NCBI RefSeq assembly: GCF_026626335.1
Contig: NZ_JAPNTZ010000004.1
Location: 62,001 to 126,000, forward strand
DNA: 64,000 nt
Direction: 5' to 3'
Origin: Paractinoplanes pyxinae
GTDB taxonomy: Bacteria > Actinomycetota > Actinomycetes > Mycobacteriales > Micromonosporaceae
In this document: in pieces, positions 8,014-16,477 of the stretch
Numbering within the stretch: position 1 is the first letter of the stretch
How the letters are laid out: the number at the start of each line of letters is the position of its first letter
The notes under the pieces: model-generated
What the model saw: the letters and a program-made list of their open reading frames with translations, nothing else
Told to the model about the DNA's origin: nothing
The model's database searches: none
Made by a program: the position numbers and the translations under genes

Positions 8014-9963
8014 ATGGACACCACAGTCGCCGACACGTTGATCGGCACGACGATTGACGGCCGCTACCGGATCACCGGTCGCGTGGCCCGTGGTGGCATG
8101 GCAACCGTCTACACCGCCACCGATGAACGGCTCGAGCGCACCGTCGCTCTGAAGATCATTCACCCGTCGCAAGCGACCAACGCCCACTTCGTGGACAGGT
8201 TCACCGACGAGGCCAAGACGATCGCCCGGCTCACCCATCCCAACGTCGTCGCCGTGTACGACCAGGGCCGCCACCAGGGCCTGCCCTATCTGGTCATGGA
8301 ATATGTGCAGGGCCGCACCCTGCGCGACCTGCTCACCCAGCGCCGCCGGCTGAGCCCGGTCGAGGCGCTGGCCATCCTCGAGCAGATGCTCGCCGCGATC
8401 GCCGCCGCCCACCGGGCCGGTCTCGTGCACCGCGATGTCAAGCCCGAGAACGTGCTCGTCGCCGAGGCGCCCAGCGGCGGCGTGGCCAACCTGGTCGACG
8501 CCGTGGTCAAGGTGGCCGACTTCGGTCTCGCGCGCGCCGTCGAGGCGAGCAGCGCCGACGAGTCCGGCCAGCTCATGGCGACCGTGGCCTACGTGGCGCC
8601 CGAGCTGGTGACCGACGGCCACGCCGACGCCCGCACCGACGTCTACTCGGCCGGCATCGTGCTGTTCGAGATGCTGACCGGCCGGGTGCCGTTCGACGGC
8701 GACGACCCGGTGGCGGTCGCCTGGGAACACGTCGACAACGACGTCCCGGCGCCCTCCAGCCTGGTCAAGGGCCTGCCCAAGGCGCTCGACGACCTCACCG
8801 CGCGGGCCACCCGGCGCGACCCGGGCGCCCGTCCCACCGACGCCGGCGCCCTGCTGGCCGAGGTCCAGACGGTCCGCGACGACCTCGGCGCGGCCAACGT
8901 CGAGACGGCGCTGCTGCGCCAGGTGCCGCCGCCCGCCCGCGGCGCGATGGTCGACGCCACCACGGTGGTGCCCGCCGTCGGCGCCGGCGACCGGCCCTCG
9001 TGGGCGCGCCTGCCCAACCAGGCCGCCCCGCGCGGCCAGGAATACACGGCGGGCCGGATCCCCCGCTCGGCCAAGCGTGGCGCCGGTGGCACCGACCGCC
9101 GGCGCATCCTGCTCTCGGCTGCCGTGGCGGTCATGGTGCTGGTCGTCATCGGCAGCACCTGGTGGGTCACGCTGGGCCGCTACACCGACGCGCCCTCGCT
9201 GATCAACCAGACCAAGGCCCAGGTCGAGCTGAGCGCCCAGCAGCAGGGCTTCGAGCTGTTCTACGGCGACGGCGCGTACAGCGAGACCATCCCGAAAGAC
9301 ACGGTGGTCTCGCAAGACCCGGCCCCCGACGGCAAGGTCGTCAAGGGCGGCGTCATCACCGTGAACCTGTCGCTCGGCCCCGAGCGCTTCGCCGTGCCCG
9401 ACCTGGCCGGCCTCGAACTGGCCGCCGCGCGCGGCGAACTCGAGCAGATCAACCTGAAGCTGAAAGAGGGCGAGGGGCAGTACAGCGACACCGTGCCCGA
9501 GGGGGCGGTGCTCTCGTCCAACCCCGAGACGGGCACGCAGCTCAAGCGGGGCGCCACGGTGACCGTGACGCTCAGCAAGGGCCGCGCCCCGATCCGGGTG
9601 CCCGACCTCAACGGCAAGAACATCAACGACGCCCGCCGGGAACTGGCCGAGCTGGGCCTGGCCGCGGTCGAGCGCTACAAAGACAGCGACCAGCCGAAGG
9701 ACTCGGTCATCGGGCAGACGCCCAAGGCCGGCACCGGCGCCAACAAGGACGACCAGGTCACCCTCGACGTGAGCAAGGGCCCGCCGCTGGTCACCGTGCC
9801 CGACCTGACCAACCAGCCGTGCCAGCAGGCCAAGGCCACGCTCGAGGGCATGGGGCTGCGCGTGCGGGTCGATTTCAACCCCAACGCCTTCGTCCGCAGT
9901 CAGCAGCCGGGCGGGAACACGCAGGTCGAGCCGCAGACCGAGGTCGCCATCCAGTGCTTCTGA
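8014..9963 (+). CDS. PASTA-domain Ser/Thr protein kinase (PknL/PknB-like)
   Basis: A 649-residue transmembrane receptor kinase. The kinase domain spans about residues 15-275 with a Gly-rich loop (GRVARGGMATVY), catalytic Lys47 (ALKIIHP), HRDVKPEN at 139-146, DFG at 169-171 and APE at 195-197, so it should be active. A basic linker leads to one membrane helix near 363-385. Four extracellular PASTA repeats follow, each starting with a motif like VPDL; they are expected to bind peptidoglycan fragments or lipid II. The position next to the Rv2175c homolog matches M. tuberculosis pknL, although PknL itself lacks PASTA repeats, so architecture is closer to PknB. The gene overlaps the next by 10 bp. 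Confidence 0.93.
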   Translation: MDTTVADTLIGTTIDGRYRITGRVARGGMATVYTATDERLERTVALKIIHPSQATNAHFVDRFTDEAKTIARLTHPNVVAVYDQGRHQGLPYLVMEYVQGRTLRDLLTQRRRLSPVEALAILEQMLAAIAAAHRAGLVHRDVKPENVLVAEAPSGGVANLVDAVVKVADFGLARAVEASSADESGQLMATVAYVAPELVTDGHADARTDVYSAGIVLFEMLTGRVPFDGDDPVAVAWEHVDNDVPAPSSLVKGLPKALDDLTARATRRDPGARPTDAGALLAEVQTVRDDLGAANVETALLRQVPPPARGAMVDATTVVPAVGAGDRPSWARLPNQAAPRGQEYTAGRIPRSAKRGAGGTDRRRILLSAAVAVMVLVVIGSTWWVTLGRYTDAPSLINQTKAQVELSAQQQGFELFYGDGAYSETIPKDTVVSQDPAPDGKVVKGGVITVNLSLGPERFAVPDLAGLELAAARGELEQINLKLKEGEGQYSDTVPEGAVLSSNPETGTQLKRGATVTVTLSKGRAPIRVPDLNGKNINDARRELAELGLAAVERYKDSDQPKDSVIGQTPKAGTGANKDDQVTLDVSKGPPLVTVPDLTNQPCQQAKATLEGMGLRVRVDFNPNAFVRSQQPGGNTQVEPQTEVAIQCF

Positions 9964-10805
9964 ACCGGATCGGCTCGCACACCAAGACGTCGGGCGGGTT
10001 GGCCAAGGCCGCCCTCCCGTACGTCGACGCCGCGGGGTCCGAGACCCTTCAGGTGTACGTGTCCAACTCCCGCGGCTGGGCCATGCCCCCGGGCGACCCG
10101 AAGCAGGACGTGCTGTTCCGCGACGGCATCGGCGCCCGCGCGATCCCGGCCTACATCCACGCCTCCCTGCTCGTGAACCTGGGTTCGCCGACCGAGCTGA
10201 CCGTCGAGCGGTCGGTCGCCGTGCTGGCCCACGCGCTCGAGCGGGGGAAGGCGATCGGCGCCACCGCCGTGGTCTACCACGCCGGCAGCTCGGTCGACGA
10301 GGCGCACGACGACAAGGCCTTCCACCAGCTGCGCGAGGCGTTGCTGCCGTTGCTCGACCGCGACGACATGCCGCAGCTGCTGGTCGAGCCGAGTGCCGGC
10401 GGGGGCCGCAGCCTGGCCTCCAAGGTGCAAGACCTCGCGCGTTACCTGGACGCCGTGGACAACCATCCCCGCCTGGGCGTCTGCTTCGACACCTGCCACG
10501 CCTGGGCGGCCGGGCACGACCTGGCCACCCCGGGCGGCATGACGGCCACCTTGGACGCCCTGGTCGCGTCCGTGGGCGAGGGCCGGCTGAAGCTGATCCA
10601 CGCCAACGACTCGAAGGACGACTGCGGCTCCACCCGCGACCGCCACGAGACGATCGGCCAGGGCCGGATCGGGTCGGCGCCGTTCGCCGAGCTGCTGGCC
10701 CACCCGGCCACGGCCGGCATCCCGGTGATCGTCGAGACCCCGTCGGTCGAGCACGAGGGTCACGCGGCCGACATCGCCCTGCTGAAGTCCCTCCGCCCGG
10801 CCTGA
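9954..10805 (+). CDS. nfo: Deoxyribonuclease IV (AP endonuclease, Nfo family)
   Basis: A 283-residue metal-dependent endonuclease that cuts DNA at abasic sites during base excision repair. The start RIGSHTKTSGGL matches the family N terminus. The family signatures GVCFDTCHAWAAGHD and LIHANDSKDDCGS with RHETIGQGRIG supply metal ligands, as does VEPSAGGG. The length is normal. The in-frame GTG at 9954 lies inside the kinase gene, so translation is coupled by a 10-bp overlap. A link between wall-sensing kinase and DNA repair is only positional. Confidence 0.92.
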   Translation: MLLNRIGSHTKTSGGLAKAALPYVDAAGSETLQVYVSNSRGWAMPPGDPKQDVLFRDGIGARAIPAYIHASLLVNLGSPTELTVERSVAVLAHALERGKAIGATAVVYHAGSSVDEAHDDKAFHQLREALLPLLDRDDMPQLLVEPSAGGGRSLASKVQDLARYLDAVDNHPRLGVCFDTCHAWAAGHDLATPGGMTATLDALVASVGEGRLKLIHANDSKDDCGSTRDRHETIGQGRIGSAPFAELLAHPATAGIPVIVETPSVEHEGHAADIALLKSLRPA

Positions 10806-10808
10806 GCA

Positions 10809-10829
10809 TTGTCAACAAAACGTTGACAA
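10809..10829. promoter_or_regulatory. Inverted-repeat operator upstream of HSP18-regulator-like gene
   Basis: Perfect repeat TTGTCAAC (10809-10816) and GTTGACAA (10822-10829) with a 5-bp spacer. It covers the -35 region for the -10 TAGTCT at 10835-10840, which lies 6 nt before the GTG at 10847. The geometry recalls the RheA operator of Streptomyces hsp18 (TGTCATC, N5, GATGACA), with a different core. Autoregulation is likely. Confidence 0.65.
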
Positions 10830-10846
10830 CTTGCTAGTCTGGCCGT

Positions 10847-11314
10847 GTGCCGGATCTGAGTGACCTGCGAGCCGTTCCCGCCGCGCGCGCCCGGCTCGAC
10901 GCCGAAGAGCTCGAACTGATCGACCGGGCCCGGCGCGAGGGTGCGACCTGGGGCGAGATAGCCGACGCGCTGGGCCTGGGCAGCCGGCAGGCGGCCGAGC
11001 AGCGCCGACTGCGCCTGGTCCGCGCCGCGCCGGCCGCTCCGGACGAGTACGGCCTGGCTGATCTGCGGCAATGTGCCCTCGACCTGCACCGGCGGGTGGA
11101 CGCCGACCGTCGCTGGGACCGTCGTTTCACCCGGGCCGTGCTCGTGCGCGAGACCCTGGCCGCGGTGCCCGGCGCGACCGGCGGCGCCTTGTTCGCCCTG
11201 GCCCAGGCGGTGGTGGCCGACCTCGACGGGGCCGAGCGCCCCCTGCCTGCGCCGACCCGCGCCGCCGCCGACCGACTACGGCGGGCGCTGGTCGCCGCGT
11301 CACCAGAACATTGA
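10847..11314 (+). CDS. HSP18 transcriptional regulator-like HTH protein
   Basis: A 155-residue protein with a clear helix-turn-helix at about residues 28-56 (REGATWGEIADALGLGSRQAAEQRRLRL). This resembles the proteins annotated as HSP18 transcriptional regulator in Streptomyces, which share the SRQAAE-RR-LRL segment. The remainder is helical and of unknown role. No hsp18 gene lies nearby; an MFS transporter follows 60 bp downstream. The GTG start has TAGTCT 6 nt before it and no Shine-Dalgarno sequence, which indicates a leaderless message. The inverted repeat over its promoter suggests self-control. The functional name rests on family resemblance only. Confidence 0.65.
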   Translation: MPDLSDLRAVPAARARLDAEELELIDRARREGATWGEIADALGLGSRQAAEQRRLRLVRAAPAAPDEYGLADLRQCALDLHRRVDADRRWDRRFTRAVLVRETLAAVPGATGGALFALAQAVVADLDGAERPLPAPTRAAADRLRRALVAASPEH

Positions 11315-11340
11315 CAGATTGCCGCTCAACTCTGAAGTAT
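11311..11340 (+). promoter_or_regulatory. Promoter of MFS gene
   Basis: TTGACA at 11311-11316, then 18 bp, then AAGTAT at 11335-11340. A short leader follows, with GGAGG 5 nt before the ATG at 11375. Confidence 0.4.
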
Positions 11341-11374
11341 GTGAGTCCTCGCGACTCAAGGCTTCGGAGGCGTC

Positions 11375-12550
11375 ATGCGGCGCAACGCGCTCCTGTTCGT
11401 GCTGATCTCGCTGCTGTCCGGCTTCGGCAGCACGGCCATGACCCTGGCCGCCGGCATCTGGGTCTTCGATCTCACCGGCTCGGTCAGCCTGGCCGCGCTC
11501 ACCGCCATCTGCATCTACGTGCCCACGCTGGCCGCGCCGTGGCTGGGTGCGCTGGTCGACCGCCTGCCTCGTCGCCCCCTGCTCATCGTGGCCGACCTGG
11601 CCCTGGGCGCCCTCCTGCTGACCCTGCTGGCCGTCCGGTCGGCCGAGGCGTCCTGGCTGATTTTTGTTGTGCTGCTGGCCCGGGGCGTCAGCTACGTCGT
11701 GATCGACGCCGGCGAGACGGCGGTCCTGCCGTCGGCCCTGACGCCGAAGATCCTGGCCGACGTCAACGGCTGGCGTTCCAGCGCCCAGGAGGGCATGAAG
11801 CTGGTGGCGCCTCTGGCCGGCGCGAGCCTGTACGCCTGGCGGGGCCCCACCGCCGTCGTCCTCCTCTGTGCCGCGTTGCCCCTGCTGACGGCGGTCTGTT
11901 ACGCGCTGATGCGGCTGACTCCGTCGGAGCCGGCCCGACGCGATTCGCCCGGTTTCCGGCCCGGCCTGCGGGCATTGTTCGGCGTGCCTGCCGTACGCGG
12001 GCCGGTGCTGGTCGCGGCAGCGGCGATCGGGGCGTCCGGCCTGAAGGACGCGGCCGTGCTGGCCCACCTCGTCCACGACCTGGGCCTGCCGGCGACCCGC
12101 CTGGGCTACCTCGGCACGGCGCAGGGCGCGGGATCGATCGTGGCGGGCGTGGTGGTGGGCCGGGTGCTGGCCCGCCTGACGCCGCTCACGGTGACGGCGG
12201 TCGGGGCGGCCGGGTTCGCCGTGGGTTGCCTGGTCCAGGCCCTGCCCTGGTGGCCCACGATGATCGCGGGCAGCCTGCTGATCGGCGTCGGTTTGCCGTG
12301 GGCGCTGATCGCCGCCGTCACCGCCGTGCAGACGCGGACGCCGGACCACCTGCTGGGCCGGGTCGCCGCCACCTCCAACACGGTCATGTTCGGCCCGGTG
12401 GCGCTCGGCATCCCGCTCGGCGCCGCCCTGATTCATCTGGGCGCCGTCCTGCCCTTGGTCATCGCGGCCGCGGTCAGCGTCTCGGCCGCCCTCGTCGTGC
12501 CGCGCACCGCTGTCGGTTCGCCCGTTCGGATGATCAACTCCGGACGATGA
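11375..12550 (+). CDS. MFS transporter (MFS_3 / macrolide-efflux type)
   Basis: A 391-residue transporter with about 12 hydrophobic helices. The first helix (ALLFVLISLLSGFGSTAMTL) and the loop motif ALVDRLPRRPLLIVADL after helix 2 match the MefA-like branch. A helix-rich second half starts near residue 210. The start is an ATG behind a strong GGAGG site. The substrate is unknown; an antibiotic or metabolite export role would be typical. The upstream regulator-like gene and the palindrome before it may control both genes, but a separate promoter seems to serve this one. Confidence 0.85.
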   Translation: MRRNALLFVLISLLSGFGSTAMTLAAGIWVFDLTGSVSLAALTAICIYVPTLAAPWLGALVDRLPRRPLLIVADLALGALLLTLLAVRSAEASWLIFVVLLARGVSYVVIDAGETAVLPSALTPKILADVNGWRSSAQEGMKLVAPLAGASLYAWRGPTAVVLLCAALPLLTAVCYALMRLTPSEPARRDSPGFRPGLRALFGVPAVRGPVLVAAAAIGASGLKDAAVLAHLVHDLGLPATRLGYLGTAQGAGSIVAGVVVGRVLARLTPLTVTAVGAAGFAVGCLVQALPWWPTMIAGSLLIGVGLPWALIAAVTAVQTRTPDHLLGRVAATSNTVMFGPVALGIPLGAALIHLGAVLPLVIAAAVSVSAALVVPRTAVGSPVRMINSGR

Positions 12551-12555
12551 CTGCG

Positions 12556-12561
12556 TATCCT
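12556..12561 (+). promoter_or_regulatory. -10 element for leaderless secreted protein gene
   Basis: TATCCT, 7 nt before the GTG at 12569. Confidence 0.45.
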
Positions 12562-12568
12562 TCCGCGC

Positions 12569-14539
12569 GTGCCTGCCCAGCGGAGTCTGATTCGTACTGC
12601 TCTTTCCGTCGCTGTCCTGGGTGGCGCCACCGTGGTCGGGTTCGAGCTCGCGACGGGTTCCGCCGCCGCCGACCAGGCGCGGGAGCTTCCGATCGGCTCG
12701 GTGGCCGACCTCGTGGTCGACGGCGCGCATCAGCGGATCTTCATCAGCGACCCGGTCGGCGGCAAGCTGATCACGACCAGCTACACGGGTGAGGTGCTGG
12801 CCACCAGCACCGGTCTGCCGGGTGTGCAGGATCTGATCCTGACCGACCGGCTCTACGCCGCTGTGCCGGGGGCGGGCGCCATTGTCGCGTTCGACCCGGC
12901 CACCACAGCCACGGTCGCCACCTACGCGATCGGTGGGGCGCCTCAGTCGCTCGCCGCGGCGGGCGGCAAGATCTGGTTCGGTGAGGACAGGCGGGGGCTC
13001 GGCTCCCTCGACCTGTCCGGCTCGGCTCCGGTGGTCACCCGGGGCGCGGAATTCCACGGCGATCTTCCCGCCGGCGCCTATTGGTGGCACGCTCCCCGGC
13101 TGGCCACCACGCCCGGCAGGCCGGACATCGTCGCCGCCGTCCAGACGGCGACCACCGGCGCCGAGTTCAGCCTCCTCGACGTCTCGACCGACCCGCCGAC
13201 CCCGGTCGCGCGCCGCGCCTTCAGCAGTTTTGCCCACGACCTGGCGTTCAGCGCGGACGGCACCCGCCTGATCGTGTCGGCCGCGACGGTTCCCACGATG
13301 GCGTTGTCGTCGGACGATCTCTCGACGATCGAGGAGTACTCGACCACCACCTTCACCAGCGCTGTCGCGGTGCGGTCGGACGGCGCCCTGGCCCTGGCCA
13401 ACAGCGGCGGGGCGGGCAAAGCCGTCGCGCTCTTCACCCCCGGGACCACCGTTGCCGCCAAGCACTTCGACTTGCGGCCGACCGAGCAGACCGGTACGAG
13501 CGTCATGTTTCTGCAGCCGGCCATGGCCTGGGAACCGGGTGGGGACCGGCTGTTCGGGGTGGCCGACCATCATCGCCGCTACTCGCTGCAGGTGCTGAAC
13601 GACCCGGCCAAGGTTCCGGTGACCATCAAGCTCACCGTTCCGGCCACAACGCAGCCGGACAAGGGCTATCTCGTCCGGGGCACGTTCTCGACCCGGCTCG
13701 TCGAGGGCCGGCCTCTGGTGATCACCCGTACCGACGCGTCGGGCAGCCGGCGCGTCGGACCGGAGACGGCTGACGGCGCCGGCTTCGAGTTCGAGGACGT
13801 GCAATGGTCGGCCGGGACGGTGACCTACACAGTCAGCATCCCCGGTGACGACCACCTGGCCGCAGCGACGGCCACCGCGTCGGTGAAGGCCGCGGTGATT
13901 CCGTCGACCACGCTGACGCTCGACCGCAACGGCACGTCCTGGGCGTACGGCTCGACGGTGACCTTCACCGCCAAGCTCGGCCCCACCGGCCCCAACCGCG
14001 TCGTCGAGATCTGGGCCGACCCGTCCGGCAGCGACCAGCCGAACCGGCTGCTGCGCAAGCTGACCGTCGACGGCACGGGGCAAGCTGACCGCCTCGATCA
14101 AGCTGACCCGCAACACGACCCTGTCGGCGGTCTACCGCGGCGACGTGAAGACCCTGCCCAAGACCGTCAAGTCGTCCGTCGGCACAAGGCGAGCGTCAGC
14201 ACGCAGGTCACCCGGCACTACAAGTACGCCAAGATCGGGTCGGTGCCGTACTACCACTTCCGCCGGACCGCGCACCCGGTGTTCAAGGCGACCATGAACC
14301 CGCACCCGGGCCGCAAGCAGTACCTGCAGATCGACGTTTACACGCGCGGCAAGTGGATCCTGTGGGGCTACTTCTACGTGCCGCTGGACGCGAGCGGCCG
14401 GTCCTCGAAGGAGCTGCGCACCACCCACTCCACCGGCGTCTTCTATCGGGAGCGTTCCGACTATCAGAACGGCAAGTCAGGCGACACGGCCAACATCTCC
14501 ACGTACGGCCCCTACCACTACTTCACCTTCACGAAGTAG
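12569..14539 (+). CDS. Secreted beta-propeller protein with Ig-like repeats; internal compensated frameshift
   Basis: A 656-residue exported protein. The N terminus is a signal peptide (RTALSVAVLGGATVVGFELA, then ATGSAAA). Residues 40-360 look like YncE/WD40-type propeller blades (LVVDGAHQRIFISDPVGGKL, LAFSADGTRLIVSAATV). Two or three Ig-like domains follow (VPATTQPDKGYLVRGTFS, TLTLDRNGTSWAYGSTVTF), and the end is Tyr-rich. Between about 14080 and 14186 the frame used does not look like the family: the other frame reads GKLTASIKLTRNTTLSAVY, a plausible Ig strand pattern. An extra G near 14080 and a missing C near 14185 would explain it, and no stop intervenes. Function unknown. The last 22 bp overlap the convergent monooxygenase gene. 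Confidence 0.72.
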   Translation: MPAQRSLIRTALSVAVLGGATVVGFELATGSAAADQARELPIGSVADLVVDGAHQRIFISDPVGGKLITTSYTGEVLATSTGLPGVQDLILTDRLYAAVPGAGAIVAFDPATTATVATYAIGGAPQSLAAAGGKIWFGEDRRGLGSLDLSGSAPVVTRGAEFHGDLPAGAYWWHAPRLATTPGRPDIVAAVQTATTGAEFSLLDVSTDPPTPVARRAFSSFAHDLAFSADGTRLIVSAATVPTMALSSDDLSTIEEYSTTTFTSAVAVRSDGALALANSGGAGKAVALFTPGTTVAAKHFDLRPTEQTGTSVMFLQPAMAWEPGGDRLFGVADHHRRYSLQVLNDPAKVPVTIKLTVPATTQPDKGYLVRGTFSTRLVEGRPLVITRTDASGSRRVGPETADGAGFEFEDVQWSAGTVTYTVSIPGDDHLAAATATASVKAAVIPSTTLTLDRNGTSWAYGSTVTFTAKLGPTGPNRVVEIWADPSGSDQPNRLLRKLTVDGTGQADRLDQADPQHDPVGGLPRRREDPAQDRQVVRRHKASVSTQVTRHYKYAKIGSVPYYHFRRTAHPVFKATMNPHPGRKQYLQIDVYTRGKWILWGYFYVPLDASGRSSKELRTTHSTGVFYRERSDYQNGKSGDTANISTYGPYHYFTFTK

Positions 14540-15849
14540 TCGGTGATGTCGTCCAGGGTGGACGCCGCGCAGCCGATGTAGTTGTCCGGGCGTACGAGAA
14601 AAAGGGTTGGCTCGGCGACGTCGTAGACCGCGGCCACGGCCGGGTCGGTGATGCGGTGGACGTGCCGATCGGGCGTCGCGGCGGGCAGGTCGCCGGGCCA
14701 GTGGAAGGCCAGCAGCGTCCAGTGCGGTCCGCGCAGCAGATCGAGGATCGGCCCCGGGGCGCGGTCGCCTGCCTGCACCGAACCGGGTGACTCGCGGCGC
14801 TCGGCCGAGAGCGGGCCGCCCCGATAGTTGACCCCCAGCTGCCGCAGCGCCGGGTCGTCGCGGCGCACGGAAGCCTGGCGGTGCAGGCGGGTGCTGATGC
14901 CCAGCACGTCGGCCGCCACCGGCAGGCGCTCCGCCTCGTAGGTGTCCAGCAGTTCCTCGTACGCGAGCTTCCACCCCAAGTTGTAGGCGTCCTGAATGCC
15001 CGTGTTGAGACCCTGCCCGCCGGCGGGGGAGTGCACATGAGCGGCATCGCCGGCCAGGAAGACGTTGCCCACCCGATAGCGCGACACCATGCGGATGTTC
15101 GCGCGGTACAGCGACGTCCACCCGATGTCGGTCACGGTCAAGCCGACCGACTCGACCAGTTCCCCGATCGACTGCGACGAGGGCGACGCGGTCAGCTGGA
15201 AGACGTCGGTGCCCGGCAGGGGGCACAGGCCGAGCCGGAGCGAGCGCTGATCCGCCCCCGGCCAGATGTGCCAGTTGTCGCGCGAGAGGCCCGGCACCCG
15301 CACGTCCGCGATGATCAGCTGTTCGGTCGGGAACGACTCGCCCTCGAAGGGAACGTCCAAGGCCTTGCGCACGGTGCTCCGCCCACCGTCACACCCGACG
15401 ACATAGCGCGGCGTGACGGTCTCCCCGGTCGAGAGCGTGACGGACTCCTGCGACAGCGAGGTGACCCCGACGCCGTATTCGACCGGCACGCCGGAGGCCA
15501 GCAGCTCGGCGGTCCGCCACTGCGGCTGCATGAGCATGTTCGGGTAGGGCACGGCCGGCGTCGGGTCGTGCTGCTCGTCCATGCGCTGCGTCATCGTGCC
15601 GCCGTCGGGCAGGTGGATCAGCAGCTCGGGGTAGTCGCCGCCGGTCTCGAGAAACGCCGGAAGCAGACCTAGATCGTCGAGAACTTCCTGCGTACGCGGT
15701 TGAATGCCTTTGCCTCGGGAGCCTTCAGGCGGCACCGGCGACTGCTCGACGATGCGGAACGGCACCCCGTGCCGCTGCAGCACACGCGCCAGAGTGAGGC
15801 CGGTCGGCCCGGCGCCGACGATGAGAGTGAACTTAGATTCAGTGAACAT
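14518..15849 (-). CDS. FAD-dependent aromatic monooxygenase
   Basis: A 443-residue class A flavoprotein hydroxylase (UbiH/MhpA/TetX-like) that uses NAD(P)H and oxygen. The N-terminal dinucleotide fold reads LIVGAGPTGLTLARVLQRHG. The middle motif VVGCDGGRSTVRK and the second FAD motif NVFLAGDAAHVHSPAGGQGLN are intact, so it should be active. The C-terminal 100 residues are a thioredoxin-like end as in PheA-type enzymes, and are truncated compared with the longest members. The gene is divergent from a tetR gene, with 15-bp tandem repeats over its first codons, so it is probably a TetR-controlled detoxification enzyme. The substrate is unknown. Confidence 0.87.
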   Translation of the reverse strand: MFTESKFTLIVGAGPTGLTLARVLQRHGVPFRIVEQSPVPPEGSRGKGIQPRTQEVLDDLGLLPAFLETGGDYPELLIHLPDGGTMTQRMDEQHDPTPAVPYPNMLMQPQWRTAELLASGVPVEYGVGVTSLSQESVTLSTGETVTPRYVVGCDGGRSTVRKALDVPFEGESFPTEQLIIADVRVPGLSRDNWHIWPGADQRSLRLGLCPLPGTDVFQLTASPSSQSIGELVESVGLTVTDIGWTSLYRANIRMVSRYRVGNVFLAGDAAHVHSPAGGQGLNTGIQDAYNLGWKLAYEELLDTYEAERLPVAADVLGISTRLHRQASVRRDDPALRQLGVNYRGGPLSAERRESPGSVQAGDRAPGPILDLLRGPHWTLLAFHWPGDLPAATPDRHVHRITDPAVAAVYDVAEPTLFLVRPDNYIGCAASTLDDITDYFVKVK

Positions 15850-15857
15850 GGATTCAC
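15826..15857. promoter_or_regulatory. Tandem operator for the divergent TetR/monooxygenase pair
   Basis: Two adjacent 15-bp units, AGTGAACTTAGATTC (15826-15840) and AGTGAACATGGATTC (15841-15855), 13 of 15 identical. Each contains an inverted TGAA/TTCA pair; the second is GTGAA-N6-TTCAC (15842-15857). They cover the first codons of the monooxygenase and approach the -35 region of tetR. Confidence 0.55.
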
Positions 15858-15872
15858 CGTACGAGTGACTGA

Positions 15873-15878
15873 TAATCT
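15873..15878 (+). promoter_or_regulatory. -10 element for leaderless tetR
   Basis: TAATCT, 7 nt before the GTG at 15886. Confidence 0.5.
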
Positions 15879-15885
15879 GCGTCAA

Positions 15886-16470
15886 GTGGCAGGGGTGCGG
15901 AAGCAGCAGGCGGCACAGACCGAGGCGGAACTCAAGGCGGCCGCCGTACGGGTCTTCGAGCGCATCGGCTATCTCAACGCCAAGATCACGGACATCACGG
16001 CCGAGGCGGGCCGCGCCACCGGTTCGTTCTACAAGCACTTCGCGAGCAAGGAGCAGCTGCTCGAGGCGCTGCTGGTCGACCTGCTCGCCGAGGGGGACGA
16101 GAGCGCCGCGGCCGAGGGGCACAGCGACGACTTCCGGGACCGGGCGGCGGTGCGCTATCACGTCGCGGCGTACTGGGACTTCTATCGCCGGCACCGCGCG
16201 GTGGTCGAGGCGTTGCGGCAGGCCGCCATCGTCGACGAGGGGTTCGCCGAGCGGTCCCGGCAGATGATGGAACCCGACCTCGCGCACCTCGCCGAGCACA
16301 TCGCCAAGGCCGATCCGGCCGGGGACCCGTACGTGCTGGCCTCGATCTTCGCCACGCTGGTGTCGGGACTGGCCGAGCCGTGGGCGGCGGATGACGACGC
16401 CGTCGAGACGCTGACGACGTTCATACACAACGGAATCGGGGCCGGTCCCGTCCAGGACCGGCCCCGATGA
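15886..16470 (+). CDS. TetR family transcriptional regulator
   Basis: A repressor of about 194 residues. The N-terminal DNA-binding domain (AELKAAAVRVFERIGYLNAKITDITAEAG, ATGSFYKHFASKEQLLEALL) is the standard TetR helix-turn-helix. The C-terminal helical domain would bind a ligand and dimerise. GTG at 15886 was chosen because TAATCT lies 7 nt upstream. An in-frame GTG 21 nt earlier is possible but would overlap that promoter. The divergent monooxygenase and the repeated operator suggest that the inducer is a substrate of that enzyme. Confidence 0.9.
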   Translation: MAGVRKQQAAQTEAELKAAAVRVFERIGYLNAKITDITAEAGRATGSFYKHFASKEQLLEALLVDLLAEGDESAAAEGHSDDFRDRAAVRYHVAAYWDFYRRHRAVVEALRQAAIVDEGFAERSRQMMEPDLAHLAEHIAKADPAGDPYVLASIFATLVSGLAEPWAADDDAVETLTTFIHNGIGAGPVQDRPR

Positions 16471-16477
16471 CAAAGCG

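Noticed and set aside
7597..10818. 1073-codon open frame on the minus strand, antisense to the kinase and nfo
   Set aside because: Arg/Gly-rich composition typical of shadow frames in high-GC DNA; the plus-strand genes have clear catalytic motifs.
11300..14116. 938-codon minus-strand frame over the MFS and secreted protein genes
   Set aside because: Composition of a codon-shadow, no domain recognised, and it crosses two plausible plus-strand genes.
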